Shown: positions 1-8,925 of the stretch, in pieces | How positions within the stretch are numbered: position 1 is the first letter of the stretch | Layout: each line of letters starts with the position of its first letter | Assembly (NCBI RefSeq): GCF_019392195.1 | Contig: NZ_JAHXKI010000002.1 | Span: forward strand, 1 to 64,000 | Direction of reading: 5' to 3' | DNA: 64,000 bases | Source: Marinobacter sp. F4206 | Lineage (GTDB): Bacteria; Pseudomonadota; Gammaproteobacteria; Pseudomonadales; Oleiphilaceae | The notes under the pieces: generated by a model | Told to the model about the DNA's origin: nothing | Seen by the model: the letters and a program-made list of their open reading frames with translations, nothing else | The model's database searches: none | Program-made: the position numbers and the translations under genes

Positions 1-1
1 T

Positions 2-77
2 TGGTGGGTCGTGAAGGATTCGAACCTTCGACCAATTGGTTAAAAGCCAACTGCTCTACCAACTGAGCTAACGACCC
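2..77 (-). tRNA. tRNA-Lys (anticodon UUU), copy 1
   Basis: A complete 76-nt tRNA read on the minus strand, including an encoded CCA end at 2-4. The acceptor stem GGGTCGT pairs with ACGACCC, the T arm contains GGTTCGAATCC, and the anticodon loop CTTTTAA carries TTT at 42-44, which reads lysine AAA/AAG. It is identical to the second copy 70 nt upstream, so the two are probably co-transcribed and processed from one precursor. The 3' flank lies outside the window, so a terminator or further tRNAs cannot be judged. Confidence 0.97.
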
Positions 78-147
78 GTAACTGCTGATCAGCGCCTTGA
101 CCCTGACCAATTCCGGAATGACTCAGCACACTCCGGAACTTCTAATT

Positions 148-223
148 TGGTGGGTCGTGAAGGATTCGAACCTTCGACCAATTGGTTAAAAGCCAACTGC
201 TCTACCAACTGAGCTAACGACCC
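148..223 (-). tRNA. tRNA-Lys (anticodon UUU), copy 2
   Basis: Identical in sequence to the downstream copy, with CCA encoded at 148-150 and anticodon TTT at 188-190 in the loop CTTTTAA. It is the promoter-proximal member of the tandem pair. A sigma-70-like promoter with a GC-rich discriminator sits directly upstream. Two tRNA-Lys genes after the tol-pal operon also occur in Pseudomonas (from memory), which supports vertical inheritance. Confidence 0.97.
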
Positions 224-236
224 AAACGAGGCGCAT

Positions 237-264
237 ATAGTAATGATTTTTTGGCGTTGATCAA
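237..264 (-). promoter_or_regulatory. Putative sigma-70 promoter of the tRNA-Lys pair
   Basis: On the minus strand, TTGATC (259-264) and TACTAT (237-242) are separated by 16 nt. The -10 box ends 13 nt before the mature tRNA 5' end. The stretch after the -10 box (GCGCC at 230-234) is GC-rich, as in growth-rate-regulated stable RNA promoters. The assignment is by eye. Confidence 0.55.
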
Positions 265-317
265 CCCTTTTTTCTCAGGTTTCTCAACATTTTTCCCATG
301 ACGGCCTGATAGTGGTT

Positions 318-1079
318 TCAGGACTCCAGAAACTTCTGCGCCAATTTGGCGGCACTGCTCTGCGGGTAGTCCCTGACCACACTTTCCATTCGACGCTTGG
401 CTTCCTGCTTCTCGCCTAGCCGGTCCAGAGTGACACCCAACTTGTAGACCGCATCCGGGGCCTTGCGATGATCAGGATAGCGCGTTGCAACAATGGTGAA
501 GGCCTGTTTGGCCTGCTCCAACTGGGGTTTAACCAGGTATACCTCACCCAACCAGTAATAGGCATTAACAGTCAGATCCCCTTCCGGATATTGATCGATA
601 AACTCGTACAGGCGGCTGATCGCCTCATCGTAGTTTTTCTGATTCCGAATCAGATCCTGAATGGCCTCGTACGCCTTACGCTCCTCGGCATCAGGCTGAC
701 GATACTCCCTGGTCGGTGTACCGGTATTCCCGGCGCTGCTGGCTGCCCCCTCACTGGTCGGAGCTGCAGGTGGTTCAGCGACTTTCTCCGACAGCTCAAG
801 GATGCGCTGGTCAAGATCAATATAACGATCTCGCCCCTGCTCTTTCAGCCGATCAATTTGATATTTCTGCTCTTCCACCTGTCCCTGGAGGCGCCGGATT
901 TCACCCTGGAGCTGCTGGATCATGTAGAACAGCTCGGCGGTGGCCTGACTGCTATTCGCCTTGCGCTGGGCTTCCGAACTGCTGTTCTGGAAAGCCTGCG
1001 TGGATGATTGCGCCAGCGCCCCCCCCGTTTGCCCAAGGGCAAACGGGAGGATCACTGCCGCCATGAGTCTTTTTCTCAT
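318..1079 (-). CDS. cpoB: Cell division coordinator CpoB (YbgF), Tol-Pal accessory protein
   Basis: Periplasmic protein that, in E. coli, binds TolA and PBP1B and coordinates outer-membrane constriction with septal peptidoglycan synthesis. From ATG 1079 it is 253 aa. The N-terminus (MRKRLMAAV...) is a signal peptide probably cleaved after GALAQ. A Q/E/R-rich coiled coil follows at about residues 50-95, then a low-complexity linker and a C-terminal TPR region of about 110 residues with repeats such as AYYWLGEVYL. ATG 1079 is chosen because AGGA lies 6 nt upstream; ATGs at 1085 and 1094 are possible but poorly placed. It is the last gene of the tol-pal operon, 24 nt after pal. Confidence 0.94.
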   Translation of the reverse strand: MRKRLMAAVILPFALGQTGGALAQSSTQAFQNSSSEAQRKANSSQATAELFYMIQQLQGEIRRLQGQVEEQKYQIDRLKEQGRDRYIDLDQRILELSEKVAEPPAAPTSEGAASSAGNTGTPTREYRQPDAEERKAYEAIQDLIRNQKNYDEAISRLYEFIDQYPEGDLTVNAYYWLGEVYLVKPQLEQAKQAFTIVATRYPDHRKAPDAVYKLGVTLDRLGEKQEAKRRMESVVRDYPQSSAAKLAQKFLES

Positions 1080-1103
1080 GGGCATTCCTGACATCTGATG
1101 CGT

Positions 1104-1673
1104 TTACTCGAACACGAGCTCCACACGACGGTTTTGAGCCCAGGCACTTTCAGTCGAACCCATGACCGCCGGCTTTTCTTCACCGTAGCTTACGGTTTCC
1201 ATCTGGCCACGTGAAGCGCCGTTGACAACCAGGAAGCGCTGAACGGCGTTGGCACGACGCTCACCCAGGGCCAGGTTGTATTCCTTGGTTCCACGCTCGT
1301 CAGCGTGGCCTTCGAGACGCACCTGCTGACCGGGGTTGTTGGCCAGGAACTGGGCATGGGCAACCAGAACGTCACGAGCTTCAGCTTTGATCTCGGCAGT
1401 GTCGAAATCGAAGTAGAACGTCGTGATATCGCGCAGAGCTTCCTGTTCCGCCTGCTGCTGAGCAGCCATACGCTCTTCTTCTGTCATCGCAGAAGAGGAT
1501 ACGCCATCCTGATCGCCGCCGCCGTATACAGTGGAGCCACCTTCCTGATCAATCGCGTCCACATCAGAACCGTACGCACCCTCGCCTACGGTTTCACCGG
1601 TAGAGCTACAGCCAGCGAAAAGGCCAGCAGACAGCAGAACGGCAAAAAACTTGGATTGAGCTGACAACTTCAT
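1104..1673 (-). CDS. pal: Peptidoglycan-associated lipoprotein Pal
   Basis: Outer-membrane lipoprotein that tethers the outer membrane to peptidoglycan and interacts with TolB/TolA during cell constriction. The 189-aa protein begins with a lipoprotein signal ending in the lipobox LFAGC, making Cys22 the lipidated residue. An acidic, Gly/Ser-rich linker (about 23-75) leads to the OmpA-like domain (about 80-189). There YFDFDTAEIK and EGHADERGTKEYN contain the conserved Asp and Arg expected to bind diaminopimelate. It lies between tolB and cpoB, as in other gammaproteobacteria. There is 65 nt between tolB and pal with no obvious promoter. Confidence 0.97.
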   Translation of the reverse strand: MKLSAQSKFFAVLLSAGLFAGCSSTGETVGEGAYGSDVDAIDQEGGSTVYGGGDQDGVSSSAMTEEERMAAQQQAEQEALRDITTFYFDFDTAEIKAEARDVLVAHAQFLANNPGQQVRLEGHADERGTKEYNLALGERRANAVQRFLVVNGASRGQMETVSYGEEKPAVMGSTESAWAQNRRVELVFE

Positions 1674-1738
1674 AAAACGTTCCTTTCAGTTGATTGACTA
1701 GTTTACTGAATCATTTGACGGGCAGCAGAAGGCTCCCG

Positions 1739-3052
1739 TTACCGCACCAGCGGGCCCCAGGCCGGTTCACGCACGTCGCCTTCCGAGGCGGGCAGACTGT
1801 AAGCCGCACCACCATCGACGGAAATAACCGTGAGCACGCTGTCTGAACCCTGCTTGGTTGCATAGATCAGCATTCGACCGTTTGGAGACACACTTGGGGA
1901 TTCATCGGATTCTGTACGGGTGAGAACTGTTTCCTCACCGCTTTCAAGATTCGTTCGGGCAATGTGAAATGCGCTGTTCCGCTGATGCACGTAATAGACA
2001 AAGTCGCCGGTATTATCAGGCCGGGGGCGTGCGTTATAGCGGCTGCCAAAGGTAATACGCCGGGGCGCAGCACTCTCGCTTTTCTTGTAATAGATCTGGG
2101 GCCCACCGGACCGGTCGGACGTGAAGAAAAGGCCGTCACCGGAATGATCCCAGCTCGCCTCGGTATCAATGGCCCAGTGATTGGTTACCTTGGTCAACTG
2201 ACGGCTTGCCAGATTCATCCGGTAGATTTCCGCATTCCCGTCTTTGGACAGGGTCATAAGCAATGATCTGCCGTCATTGGACCAGGCTGGCGCCGAATTC
2301 AGCCCGGGGAAATCCGCCACTTTGGTCCGGTTCCCGGTTGCCAACTCGTGGACGAAGATGACCGGTTTTCCGGTTTCAAAGGAAACGTACGCAAGCTTCT
2401 TGCCGTCGGGCGACCATGCTGGCGACAGAATTGGCTCCTGGCTTTCCAGCCGGATTCTGGCACGCTTGCCATCCACGTCGCTTACCTGCAACCGGTAGCG
2501 GGGCTTGCCATTGAACCTGTCCAGCGTTATGTATGCCAGCTTTGTGGAAAAAGCTCCGGGTACTCCGGTGATGGCTTCGTACACCTTGTCGCTTACGTGG
2601 TGAGCCAGAGACCTTATATTCGAGACCGGCGCGGCGGCCGTTTCACCCAGCAGACGCTCTTCCGTATTGACATCAAACAGTTCGTACCGAGCAGAGACCC
2701 GGTCACCCGTTCGGGTAAGGCCACCAACCAGGACGTAACGTTGGCCAAGCAGACGCCAATCCCGGAAAAAGACCTCTTCACGCCTGGACGGAAGACTCAG
2801 CATTTTTTCAGCCGGCAATGGGCTAAACTCACCGCTCATGGCCAGATCACTGTGGACAATGTCCCCGACTTTATCGCCCGGAGGCACAGCACCGCTCTCT
2901 GAAAACGGCACGACGGCAATCGGAATGGCAGCGTCCGCGCCTTCGGTGATGCGGATCAGCAGTTCCGCGTGTGCAGAGTTCGCCACCAGAACGGCCAGAG
3001 TGATCACTGCAAAGAGTTTTCGTAACGGCATAGTCCAAACCCGCTGTGTCAT
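1739..3052 (-). CDS. tolB: Tol-Pal system beta-propeller protein TolB
   Basis: Periplasmic protein that links Pal in the outer membrane to TolA in the inner membrane. The 437-aa product has a signal peptide ending near ANSAHA, an N-terminal alpha/beta domain (about 30-165) and a C-terminal six-bladed beta-propeller with recurring blades such as [15 protein letters not shown] and [11 protein letters not shown]. Length is typical of the family. The start at ATG 3052 is preferred over ATG 3031 because a GGAAGG purine run lies about 9 nt upstream of the former and nothing comparable precedes the latter. It follows tolA by 15 nt, so the two are probably co-transcribed. Confidence 0.96.
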   Translation of the reverse strand: MTQRVWTMPLRKLFAVITLAVLVANSAHAELLIRITEGADAAIPIAVVPFSESGAVPPGDKVGDIVHSDLAMSGEFSPLPAEKMLSLPSRREEVFFRDWRLLGQRYVLVGGLTRTGDRVSARYELFDVNTEERLLGETAAAPVSNIRSLAHHVSDKVYEAITGVPGAFSTKLAYITLDRFNGKPRYRLQVSDVDGKRARIRLESQEPILSPAWSPDGKKLAYVSFETGKPVIFVHELATGNRTKVADFPGLNSAPAWSNDGRSLLMTLSKDGNAEIYRMNLASRQLTKVTNHWAIDTEASWDHSGDGLFFTSDRSGGPQIYYKKSESAAPRRITFGSRYNARPRPDNTGDFVYYVHQRNSAFHIARTNLESGEETVLTRTESDESPSVSPNGRMLIYATKQGSDSVLTVISVDGGAAYSLPASEGDVREPAWGPLVR

Positions 3053-3067
3053 TGTGTCATCCCTTCC

Positions 3068-4093
3068 TTATCTCAACCGGCGAGGGTTGAACTCAATGGT
3101 AAACTGACGGAAATACCGCTCGAAAGTGTCTCGCTCATCCGGAATTGGATAACGGTTCAGCGAGCGAACTGCGCTGAGCGCCGAGTTGTCGAACGCGGTA
3201 TTGCCACTGCTACCTACCAGTTTAACGCCCGCCAACTCGCCGGTTGGCAGCAAGGTAATCTGAAGGCGCGCCGTCATCTCTTCGGTCGCCGAGGAAGGCG
3301 GATACCAGGCCTGACTGAGACGCTCCCGGATCAGCGCCTGATACTTTTCGCTCTCTGTCAGCATCTGCGCTTCGCGTGCTCTGGCTGCAGCCGCCTGTGC
3401 CTGCCTGCGTGCCTCCGCTTCCTGCGCCTGTTTTGCCTCCTGGGCCAGCGCTTCCAACTGCTGCTCTTTCAATCGGCGTTCGGCCTCGAGCCGCTTTCGC
3501 TCAGCCTCCTTCCGCGCCTCTTCCTCGCGCTTCTTGCGCTCGGCTTCTTCGCGCTTTCGCTGCTCTTCCTGGCGCTGCTTCTCTTCTTCCGCCTTGCGCC
3601 GAGCCTCTTCCTGTTTACGCTGCTCTTCCTCCGCCTTCCTGCGCTCCCGCTCCTTGGCTTCTGCCTCGGCCTTCTGGCGGGCGGCCTCTTTTTCCCGGGC
3701 GGCCTCTTCCTTCTTACGCTGTTCGGCGATTTGGCGTTTGCGCTCTTCCTCTCTGGCCTGGCGCTCGGCTTTTTCGCGGGCCTTCTGTTCGGCTTCCCGG
3801 CGAGCCTCTTCCTGACGCTTCTGCTCTGCCTTGCGTTTCTGCTCCTCCTGACGCCTCTCTTCCTCACGATCAGGCTGGTCAACCGGTTCCACAATTGGAC
3901 TGGGCTCCGGTTGCTGCTGAGTGATCAACCGGGCTGAAATACTCCGGGGTGGCGGCTCGTGATCCGGACTGCTCCAGGTCCAACCCGCCAACGCAACGCC
4001 AATAATCACCAGATGCAGGGTTACCGACAATGCAACCGGGGATTTCCAGGGCGGAACGCCAGTGCTGGTAACTTCACGCTCGTGACCTATCAC
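3068..4093 (-). CDS. tolA: Cell envelope integrity protein TolA
   Basis: Inner-membrane protein spanning the periplasm; it transmits proton-motive-force energy from TolQR to TolB/Pal. The 341-aa product has a short cytoplasmic N-terminus, one membrane segment (about 20-40), a very long Lys/Glu/Arg/Ala-rich helix (about 70-240), and a C-terminal TonB-like domain (about 245-341). The helix is made of near-repeats such as KREEAERKKREEEA. It is shorter than the E. coli protein (421 aa), mainly in the helical rod. The start is GTG (4091-4093), read as MIGHEREV. The low-complexity rod creates several long spurious antisense frames. Confidence 0.94.
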   Translation of the reverse strand: MIGHEREVTSTGVPPWKSPVALSVTLHLVIIGVALAGWTWSSPDHEPPPRSISARLITQQQPEPSPIVEPVDQPDREEERRQEEQKRKAEQKRQEEARREAEQKAREKAERQAREEERKRQIAEQRKKEEAAREKEAARQKAEAEAKERERRKAEEEQRKQEEARRKAEEEKQRQEEQRKREEAERKKREEEARKEAERKRLEAERRLKEQQLEALAQEAKQAQEAEARRQAQAAAARAREAQMLTESEKYQALIRERLSQAWYPPSSATEEMTARLQITLLPTGELAGVKLVGSSGNTAFDNSALSAVRSLNRYPIPDERDTFERYFRQFTIEFNPRRLR

Positions 4094-4115
4094 AACAAAC
4101 CTGCCCGCACTGATG

Positions 4116-4562
4116 TCACTTGTCGTCCAGAGGCGCTTCGGTAATCAAGCCGATACTGCTTGCCCCCGCACCCTGCAATTCCGCCATGAGGCGGACCACC
4201 GTTCCATATTCCACGTGCTCATCACCACGCACCAGAATCTCGCCGTTGGCACGCTGGGAAAGAATTTTCCCGACCTGCTCGCGAACCTCACCCAGGGACA
4301 TCGGGTCACTGCCCTTATCCCCCACTTCGACGTAATAGGCGCCATTGGTGTCTATAGACACCACAATCGACTCGACGTTCTTATCGGCTTGAATTGGGTC
4401 TGAGGTTGTTTCCGGCAGATCCACCTTTACACCCTGAGTCAGCATCGGGGCGGTGACCATGAATATCACGAGCAGCACCAGCATGACGTCAATGTACGGT
4501 ACGACGTTAATCTCTGACATCGGCTTTCGCCGATGCTGTGGCATCATCCCCATGCCCTTCAT
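4116..4562 (-). CDS. tolR: Tol-Pal proton channel subunit TolR
   Basis: ExbD/TolR-family inner-membrane protein. With TolQ it forms the proton-driven stator that energises TolA. The 148-aa product has an N-terminal cytoplasmic tail and one membrane segment (about 20-42) whose sequence VVPYIDVMLVLLV carries the conserved proton-accepting Asp25. The rest is a periplasmic domain of about 100 residues that dimerises and binds peptidoglycan. It is separated from tolQ by 35 nt and from tolA by 22 nt. A second, paralogous ExbB/ExbD pair occurs at 31.9-32.9 kb. Confidence 0.96.
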   Translation of the reverse strand: MKGMGMMPQHRRKPMSEINVVPYIDVMLVLLVIFMVTAPMLTQGVKVDLPETTSDPIQADKNVESIVVSIDTNGAYYVEVGDKGSDPMSLGEVREQVGKILSQRANGEILVRGDEHVEYGTVVRLMAELQGAGASSIGLITEAPLDDK

Positions 4563-4597
4563 CGCGCTACCCTCCGACCTTTACCAGAAACAATCAT

Positions 4598-5287
4598 TTA
4601 CGCCGCACTCTTTTCGCTGTTATGAACGCGACGATGCAAGATGCTGGAGAATTCCTCGGCAAAGGTTTCGTAGTTTTTGAGGAGCGCATCGGACATGGCC
4701 GAGAAACGGTTGTAGGCGATGACCGCGGGAATGGCCGCAAAAAGCCCCATCGCCGTCGCAATGAGCGCTTCCGAGATACCCGGCGCCACGGTTGCCAAGG
4801 TAGCCTGCTGCACCTGGGCCAGACCACGGAACGAATTCATGATGCCCCAGACGGTACCGAACAGCCCCACGTAAGGACTGGTCGAGCCGACCGTTGCCAG
4901 AAACGGCAGATGGGTTTCCAGGCGCTCCTGCTCCCTTGAGAAAGCAACCCGCATGGCCCGCTGCGTACCCTCCATAACAGCATCCGCATCACGGCTCTGC
5001 TGGCGCAGACGGGAGAATTCCTTAAAACCGGCCCTGAACACGGATTCCATGCCGGAGAACGGGGTCGGTTCGGCGTTGACTTCGCGATAGAGTTGGCCCA
5101 GATCCATACCCGACCAGAACCGCTCCTCGAAGGCCAACTGGGATTGCCTGGCTTTGCGGAAGACCTGGAGACGCTGGAAAATCAGCGCCCAGGAAACGAC
5201 GGATGCCAGGGCAAGAAGCAACATAACGAGTTGCACCAGCACACCGGCATTGGACACGAGATACCAGACTGAAACTTCTGATTCCAC
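4598..5287 (-). CDS. tolQ: Tol-Pal proton channel subunit TolQ
   Basis: MotA/TolQ/ExbB proton channel protein. It forms the pentameric ring around the TolR dimer in the inner membrane. The 229-aa product shows an N-terminal membrane helix (about 12-35), a large cytoplasmic loop, and two further helices (about 130-155 and 165-190), including PYVGLFGTVWGIMNSF and ALIATAMGLFAAIPAVI, which are hallmark segments. The start is GTG (5285-5287) with AGGAG 6 nt upstream. It begins 14 nt after ybgC ends, consistent with the ybgC-tolQRAB-pal-cpoB operon order. Confidence 0.96.
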   Translation of the reverse strand: MESEVSVWYLVSNAGVLVQLVMLLLALASVVSWALIFQRLQVFRKARQSQLAFEERFWSGMDLGQLYREVNAEPTPFSGMESVFRAGFKEFSRLRQQSRDADAVMEGTQRAMRVAFSREQERLETHLPFLATVGSTSPYVGLFGTVWGIMNSFRGLAQVQQATLATVAPGISEALIATAMGLFAAIPAVIAYNRFSAMSDALLKNYETFAEEFSSILHRRVHNSEKSAA

Positions 5288-5301
5288 CTTTTGCTCCTGG
5301 C

Positions 5302-5739
5302 TTATTCTGTTGTCTGAACGTTGTTGACTAACAACGCCTGCATGTTCTCGGGTAACCGGCGTGGACGGCCGCTATCCAGCGCCACACACGCCACGCGCAC
5401 ATCCGCCTCACACAGCAGTGCTCGGTCGTCCGCCCTGAGGACCCTTTGTTTAAAGTCCATCCATACCCTGCCAAAGGCTACAGGCTCAGCGGTGACCAGC
5501 AATTGATCATCCAGACGAGCCGGCACCGAGTAATGAATATTCATACGCTGTACAACATAGCTGATGTTGTCAGCGAGACCGGCTCGCAGCCCCACCCCGC
5601 AGCTACGCACCCACTCGGTACGTGCTCGCTCCATGTAATGAAGGTATTTGGCATGGAAGACGATACCACCGGCGTCCGTGTCTTCAATATAGACACGTAT
5701 TGGCAACTCAAAAGCACCATTCGATTGCCGCTCAGCCAA
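5302..5739 (-). CDS. ybgC: Tol-Pal-associated acyl-CoA thioesterase YbgC
   Basis: Cytoplasmic hot-dog-fold thioesterase acting on acyl-CoA or acyl-ACP; it is the first gene of most tol operons. The product is 145 aa and carries the 4HBT motif [15 protein letters not shown] with the catalytic Asp22. The start is placed at TTG 5737-5739, because GGGAGG lies about 9 nt upstream and the resulting N-terminus aligns with typical YbgC proteins. The frame is open further upstream to an ATG at 5796, but that lies well inside ruvB and would add a non-conserved extension. The TTG overlaps the ruvB stop in the 8-nt sequence TTGGCTGA, which suggests coupled translation. Confidence 0.92.
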   Translation of the reverse strand: MAERQSNGAFELPIRVYIEDTDAGGIVFHAKYLHYMERARTEWVRSCGVGLRAGLADNISYVVQRMNIHYSVPARLDDQLLVTAEPVAFGRVWMDFKQRVLRADDRALLCEADVRVACVALDSGRPRRLPENMQALLVNNVQTTE

Positions 5740-6763
5740 AAAGATCGTCCTCCCGACCGGATTTTGGCGGCACCACACCGAAATGCTGGTAAGCATTAGA
5801 GGTAACCATGCGCCCCCGAGGCGTTCGAACCATGTACCCCTGTTGGATCAGGAAGGGCTCCAGCACATCCTCAATGGTGCCTCGTTCTTCACTGATTGCG
5901 GCGGCGAGGCTCTCGACCCCAACCGGGCCACCGTCAAACTTCTCGATCATGGCAAGCAGCAGGCGACGATCCATGTGATCAAACCCCTGACTGTCTACCT
6001 TGAGCATGTTCAGCGCCTGATCTGCAATATCCGAACTGATGTGCCCGTCGGAACGGACCTCAGCGAAATCGCGCACGCGACGCAGCAGGCGGTTCGCGAT
6101 ACGGGGCGTCCCCCTGGACCGCCTTGCAATTTCAAAAGCACCCGCTTCATCGATATCGACGGTCGACAAACGGGCGGACCGCAAGATGATGTGGGTAAGA
6201 TCTTCGGTATTGTAGAACTCAAGACGCTGGACAATGCCAAATCGGTCCCGCAATGGAGACGTCAGCAACCCCGCACGGGTCGTGGCACCCACCAGCGTGA
6301 ACGCCGGCAGGTCCAGCTTGATAGAGCGCGCTGCCGGTCCCTCACCGATCATGATATCCAGCTGATAATCTTCCATCGCTGGATACAGGACTTCTTCGAC
6401 CGCCGCACTCAGGCGATGAATTTCGTCGATGAAGAGAACATCGCCCTCTTCCAGGTTGGTGAGCATGGCGGCGAGATCGCCCGCCTTTTCCAGTACCGGC
6501 CCGGACGTCGTTTTAATGGATACGCCCATCTCATTGGCAATAATGTTGGCCAGCGTCGTCTTACCGAGACCGGGCGGGCCGAAAATCAGCACATGATCAA
6601 GCGCTTCCTGACGACCACGAGCTGCAGAGATAAAAATATCCATCTGCTCACGCACCGAGGGCTGGCCGACGTACTCGGACAGTAAGGTAGGACGAATCGC
6701 CCGATCCTGCACCTCTTCGTATTCACCGGCCCGGGCTGAAATCAGTCGGTCGGATTCGATCAT
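5732..6763 (-). CDS. ruvB: Holliday junction branch migration ATPase RuvB
   Basis: Hexameric AAA+ motor that, with RuvA, drives branch migration of Holliday junctions. The product is 343 aa from ATG 6763 ([10 protein letters not shown]), which matches the usual family start and length (about 335-350 aa); the frame stays open to ATG 6850 but the added residues are not family-like. Walker A is [11 protein letters not shown], Walker B is LFIDEIHRL, sensor 1 is GATTRAGLL, and a C-terminal winged helix contains [15 protein letters not shown]. No strong ribosome site precedes 6763, so the start is slightly uncertain. A gap of 151 bp separates it from ruvA, larger than elsewhere in this operon. Confidence 0.96.
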   Translation of the reverse strand: MIESDRLISARAGEYEEVQDRAIRPTLLSEYVGQPSVREQMDIFISAARGRQEALDHVLIFGPPGLGKTTLANIIANEMGVSIKTTSGPVLEKAGDLAAMLTNLEEGDVLFIDEIHRLSAAVEEVLYPAMEDYQLDIMIGEGPAARSIKLDLPAFTLVGATTRAGLLTSPLRDRFGIVQRLEFYNTEDLTHIILRSARLSTVDIDEAGAFEIARRSRGTPRIANRLLRRVRDFAEVRSDGHISSDIADQALNMLKVDSQGFDHMDRRLLLAMIEKFDGGPVGVESLAAAISEERGTIEDVLEPFLIQQGYMVRTPRGRMVTSNAYQHFGVVPPKSGREDDLFG

Positions 6764-6852
6764 GGCATCATCCATTTGTGAGGAATCAACATCGTGCCTT
6801 AGCGCTTGCGTCGGAGTTAAATCGTTGCCCCAATTGTACAAACAGTCCAATG

Positions 6853-6886
6853 GGTGTCACGTTACGCTCTCTACAGGTTTGACACC
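6853..6886. repeat. Inverted repeat GGTGTCA/TGACACC between ruvA and ruvB
   Basis: The arms GGTGTCA (6853-6859) and TGACACC (6880-6886) are perfect reverse complements separated by 20 nt. They sit in the 151-bp gap upstream of ruvB. This could be a regulatory site or a weak stem-loop. It does not match the LexA box CTGT-N8-ACAG, and I assign no function. Confidence 0.4.
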
Positions 6887-6914
6887 ATATTGGCGGCATA
6901 TTAACCAGTTATGG

Positions 6915-7544
6915 TCAAGCTGGAATCATATTACGCAAGGCGAGCCTGATCAGCGCTTCACTCGTCATACCTTCCTCGGCGACCTTGCTGATCACCTTGG
7001 CAGCTTCCTGGGGCTTATACCCGAGGGCAATGAGAGCCGCTTCAGCCTCATCTCTAGGATCCTGGCCTCTCACCGGCAGCTCCTGCCCGGTTACGCCCGC
7101 TCCTGTCGCCTCTGGCGACGCGGGCACAAACTGACCTTCAAGTTGCCCTATCCGATCGGTCATTTCAATAAGCAGGCGCTCGGCGGTTTTCTTGCCAACG
7201 CCCGGCAGCTTGACCAGGGCATTGGCATCACGTGCTTCAACACAGCGAATGAATTGCTGGGCATCCAGTCCCGAGAGGATACCGACGGCCAACTTGGGAC
7301 CGACGCCATTTACCTTGATCAAAAGCCGGAAAAGGTCCCGATCCAGGCGCGATGCGAAACCGTAGAGGTGCTGAGCATCTTCCCGGACAGCGAAATGGGT
7401 ATGAAGGGTCACTTCCTGACCGTTTTCAGGGAGGTGGAAGAAGGTGGTGTACGGGATATCGATTTCGTAACCCAGTCCGGCACACTCCACCAATACCTGA
7501 CCAGGCGCTTTCTCAATCAGTAATCCTCGGATACGACCTAGCAA
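6915..7544 (-). CDS. ruvA: Holliday junction branch migration protein RuvA
   Basis: Tetrameric Holliday-junction-binding protein that loads and regulates RuvB. The 209-aa product has an N-terminal OB fold (about 1-62), tandem helix-hairpin-helix motifs (VNGVGPKLAVGIL and LPGVGKKTAERLL), a variable acidic linker, and a C-terminal UBA-like domain (about 160-207) that contacts RuvB. The start is TTG (7542-7544), with AGGAG 7 nt upstream and the canonical N-terminus MLGRIRG. It lies 30 nt after ruvC. Confidence 0.96.
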   Translation of the reverse strand: MLGRIRGLLIEKAPGQVLVECAGLGYEIDIPYTTFFHLPENGQEVTLHTHFAVREDAQHLYGFASRLDRDLFRLLIKVNGVGPKLAVGILSGLDAQQFIRCVEARDANALVKLPGVGKKTAERLLIEMTDRIGQLEGQFVPASPEATGAGVTGQELPVRGQDPRDEAEAALIALGYKPQEAAKVISKVAEEGMTSEALIRLALRNMIPA

Positions 7545-7574
7545 AGGGAATCTCCTGTCGCTCCTGAGAGCGGG

Positions 7575-8102
7575 TTATTGTTCTCGTACGCGCCCGCTGC
7601 GGACCTTGCCTCCTACGCCGGCGACCCTCAATACGCTCTGGCTCATGTGCGCATGGCAGAGGGCAATGGCAAGCGCATCGGCGGCATCAGCCTGGGGTTT
7701 ACGGGAAAGGGCCAGCAGGGCCTGAACCATATGTTGTACCTGGGACTTGTCCGCCCCACCCTTGCCGACTACGGCCTGCTTGACCTGGCGGGCGGAGTAC
7801 TCATGAACGGCCAGGCCGCTGTTGGCTGCACTGACGATAGCGGCACCACGCGCCTGGCCCAACTTCAACGCAGAATCAGGATTACGCGCCATGAAAACCT
7901 GTTCGATCGCGAATTCTTCAGGCCGGTACTCACCGATGAGCGTGCCAAGACTGTGGAAAATCGTCTGCAGACGTTCCGCCATCGGCTTTTCGCCGACCCG
8001 AATACAGCCGCTATCAATATACTCAATACTGCGGCCTTCGGCGCGAATAATTCCAAAGCCGGTGATCCTCGATCCGGGGTCTACACCCAGAATGATCGCC
8101 AA
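7575..8102 (-). CDS. ruvC: Crossover junction endodeoxyribonuclease RuvC
   Basis: Dimeric resolvase that cuts Holliday junctions after branch migration by RuvAB. The 175-aa product carries the four acidic catalytic positions of the RNase H-like fold: Asp8 in [12 protein letters not shown], the Glu in [12 protein letters not shown], and two Asp in [15 protein letters not shown]. The start is TTG (8100-8102), preceded by an AGGGG element 7 nt away. No other suitable start gives the conserved [11 protein letters not shown]-terminus. It follows yebC by 18 nt, the common yebC-ruvCAB arrangement. Confidence 0.96.
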   Translation of the reverse strand: MAIILGVDPGSRITGFGIIRAEGRSIEYIDSGCIRVGEKPMAERLQTIFHSLGTLIGEYRPEEFAIEQVFMARNPDSALKLGQARGAAIVSAANSGLAVHEYSARQVKQAVVGKGGADKSQVQHMVQALLALSRKPQADAADALAIALCHAHMSQSVLRVAGVGGKVRSGRVREQ

Positions 8103-8120
8103 ATCGATACCCCTGTCGCC

Positions 8121-8864
8121 TCAGAGCGAGTCCATGATGTCGCCGGCAATATCGGCGTTGTAATACACGTTCTGGACGTCATCCAGATCTTCCAGCGTAT
8201 CGATCAGCTTGAGAATAGTTTCCGCACCATCCCGATCCAGCTCAACCCGGGTGGCCGGCACCATGGTCACCTCCGCATTGTCTGGCTTGAGTCCGGAAGT
8301 CACCAGCGATTCCTTAACATCCAGAAACTGCTCGGGCGTAGTCACAATCTCGAAGGAACCGTCCTCCTGTTCCGCGAGATCCTCAGCCCCGGCAGTCAGC
8401 GCGGCTTCCATCAGCTTTTCCTCAGACACGTCAGGACCGTAGCTGATGATACCCTGCTTACTGAAAAGATAGGCCACCGAACCGTCGGTACCGAGATTGC
8501 CTCCCATCTTGTTGAAGGCATGTCGGATTTCCGCCACCGTGCGGTTCTTGTTGTCGGTCATTGCTTCCACGAAGACGGCAACACCGCCTGGACCGTAGCC
8601 CTCGTAGGTAAGTTCTTCGTAGTTGCTGTCATCACCACCGCCAGCGCCCCGCTCTACGGCACGCTCAATGGTGTCTTTCTTCATATTGGCTGTGAGCGCC
8701 TTGTCGATTACCGCACGCAGACGCGGATTATCTTCAGGATTACCGCCGCCCTGGCGGGCGGCGACGGTCAGCTCACGGATAATCTTGGTGAAGATTTTAC
8801 CCCGCTTGGCATCCTGCGCTGCCTTGCGGTGTTTGATGTTGGCCCATTTACTGTGACCAGCCAT
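8121..8864 (-). CDS. yebC: YebC/PmpR family transcriptional regulator
   Basis: Widely conserved YebC/TACO1-family protein. Members have been described as DNA-binding regulators (PmpR in Pseudomonas controls quorum-sensing genes) and, more recently, as ribosome-associated factors that help translation of stalling sequences. The 247-aa product begins with the family signature [19 protein letters not shown], which fixes the start at ATG 8864 although the frame is open further upstream. The three-domain YebC length is preserved. It sits between aspS and ruvC. Confidence 0.93.
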   Translation of the reverse strand: MAGHSKWANIKHRKAAQDAKRGKIFTKIIRELTVAARQGGGNPEDNPRLRAVIDKALTANMKKDTIERAVERGAGGGDDSNYEELTYEGYGPGGVAVFVEAMTDNKNRTVAEIRHAFNKMGGNLGTDGSVAYLFSKQGIISYGPDVSEEKLMEAALTAGAEDLAEQEDGSFEIVTTPEQFLDVKESLVTSGLKPDNAEVTMVPATRVELDRDGAETILKLIDTLEDLDDVQNVYYNADIAGDIMDSL

Positions 8865-8925
8865 AAAACAACTCCCACCAGCACCGGGGCGCGCTAAACC
8901 AGCCGCACACCCGGCTCTCAAGAAT

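Noticed and set aside
2-223. tRNA pair as a phage or island attachment site
   Set aside because: The two copies are complete and identical. No integrase, truncated tRNA repeat or foreign-looking genes lie beside them in the window; the left flank is not visible.
3466-3900. Tandem repeat array or CRISPR
   Set aside because: Periodicity comes from the TolA helical repeats; there are no conserved direct repeats with unique spacers here or anywhere else in the window.
3376-3924. Low-complexity plus-strand frames opposite tolA
   Set aside because: They arise from the repetitive Lys/Glu/Arg-rich rod of TolA and are not genes.
5740-5796. ATG start for ybgC at 5796
   Set aside because: It would extend ybgC 57 nt further into ruvB and add a non-conserved N-terminus. 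TTG 5739 has a better ribosome site and family-like sequence.
6835-6860. Possible LexA box upstream of ruvB
   Set aside because: The sequence around TTGTACAA does not contain CTGT-N8-ACAG with the right spacing.
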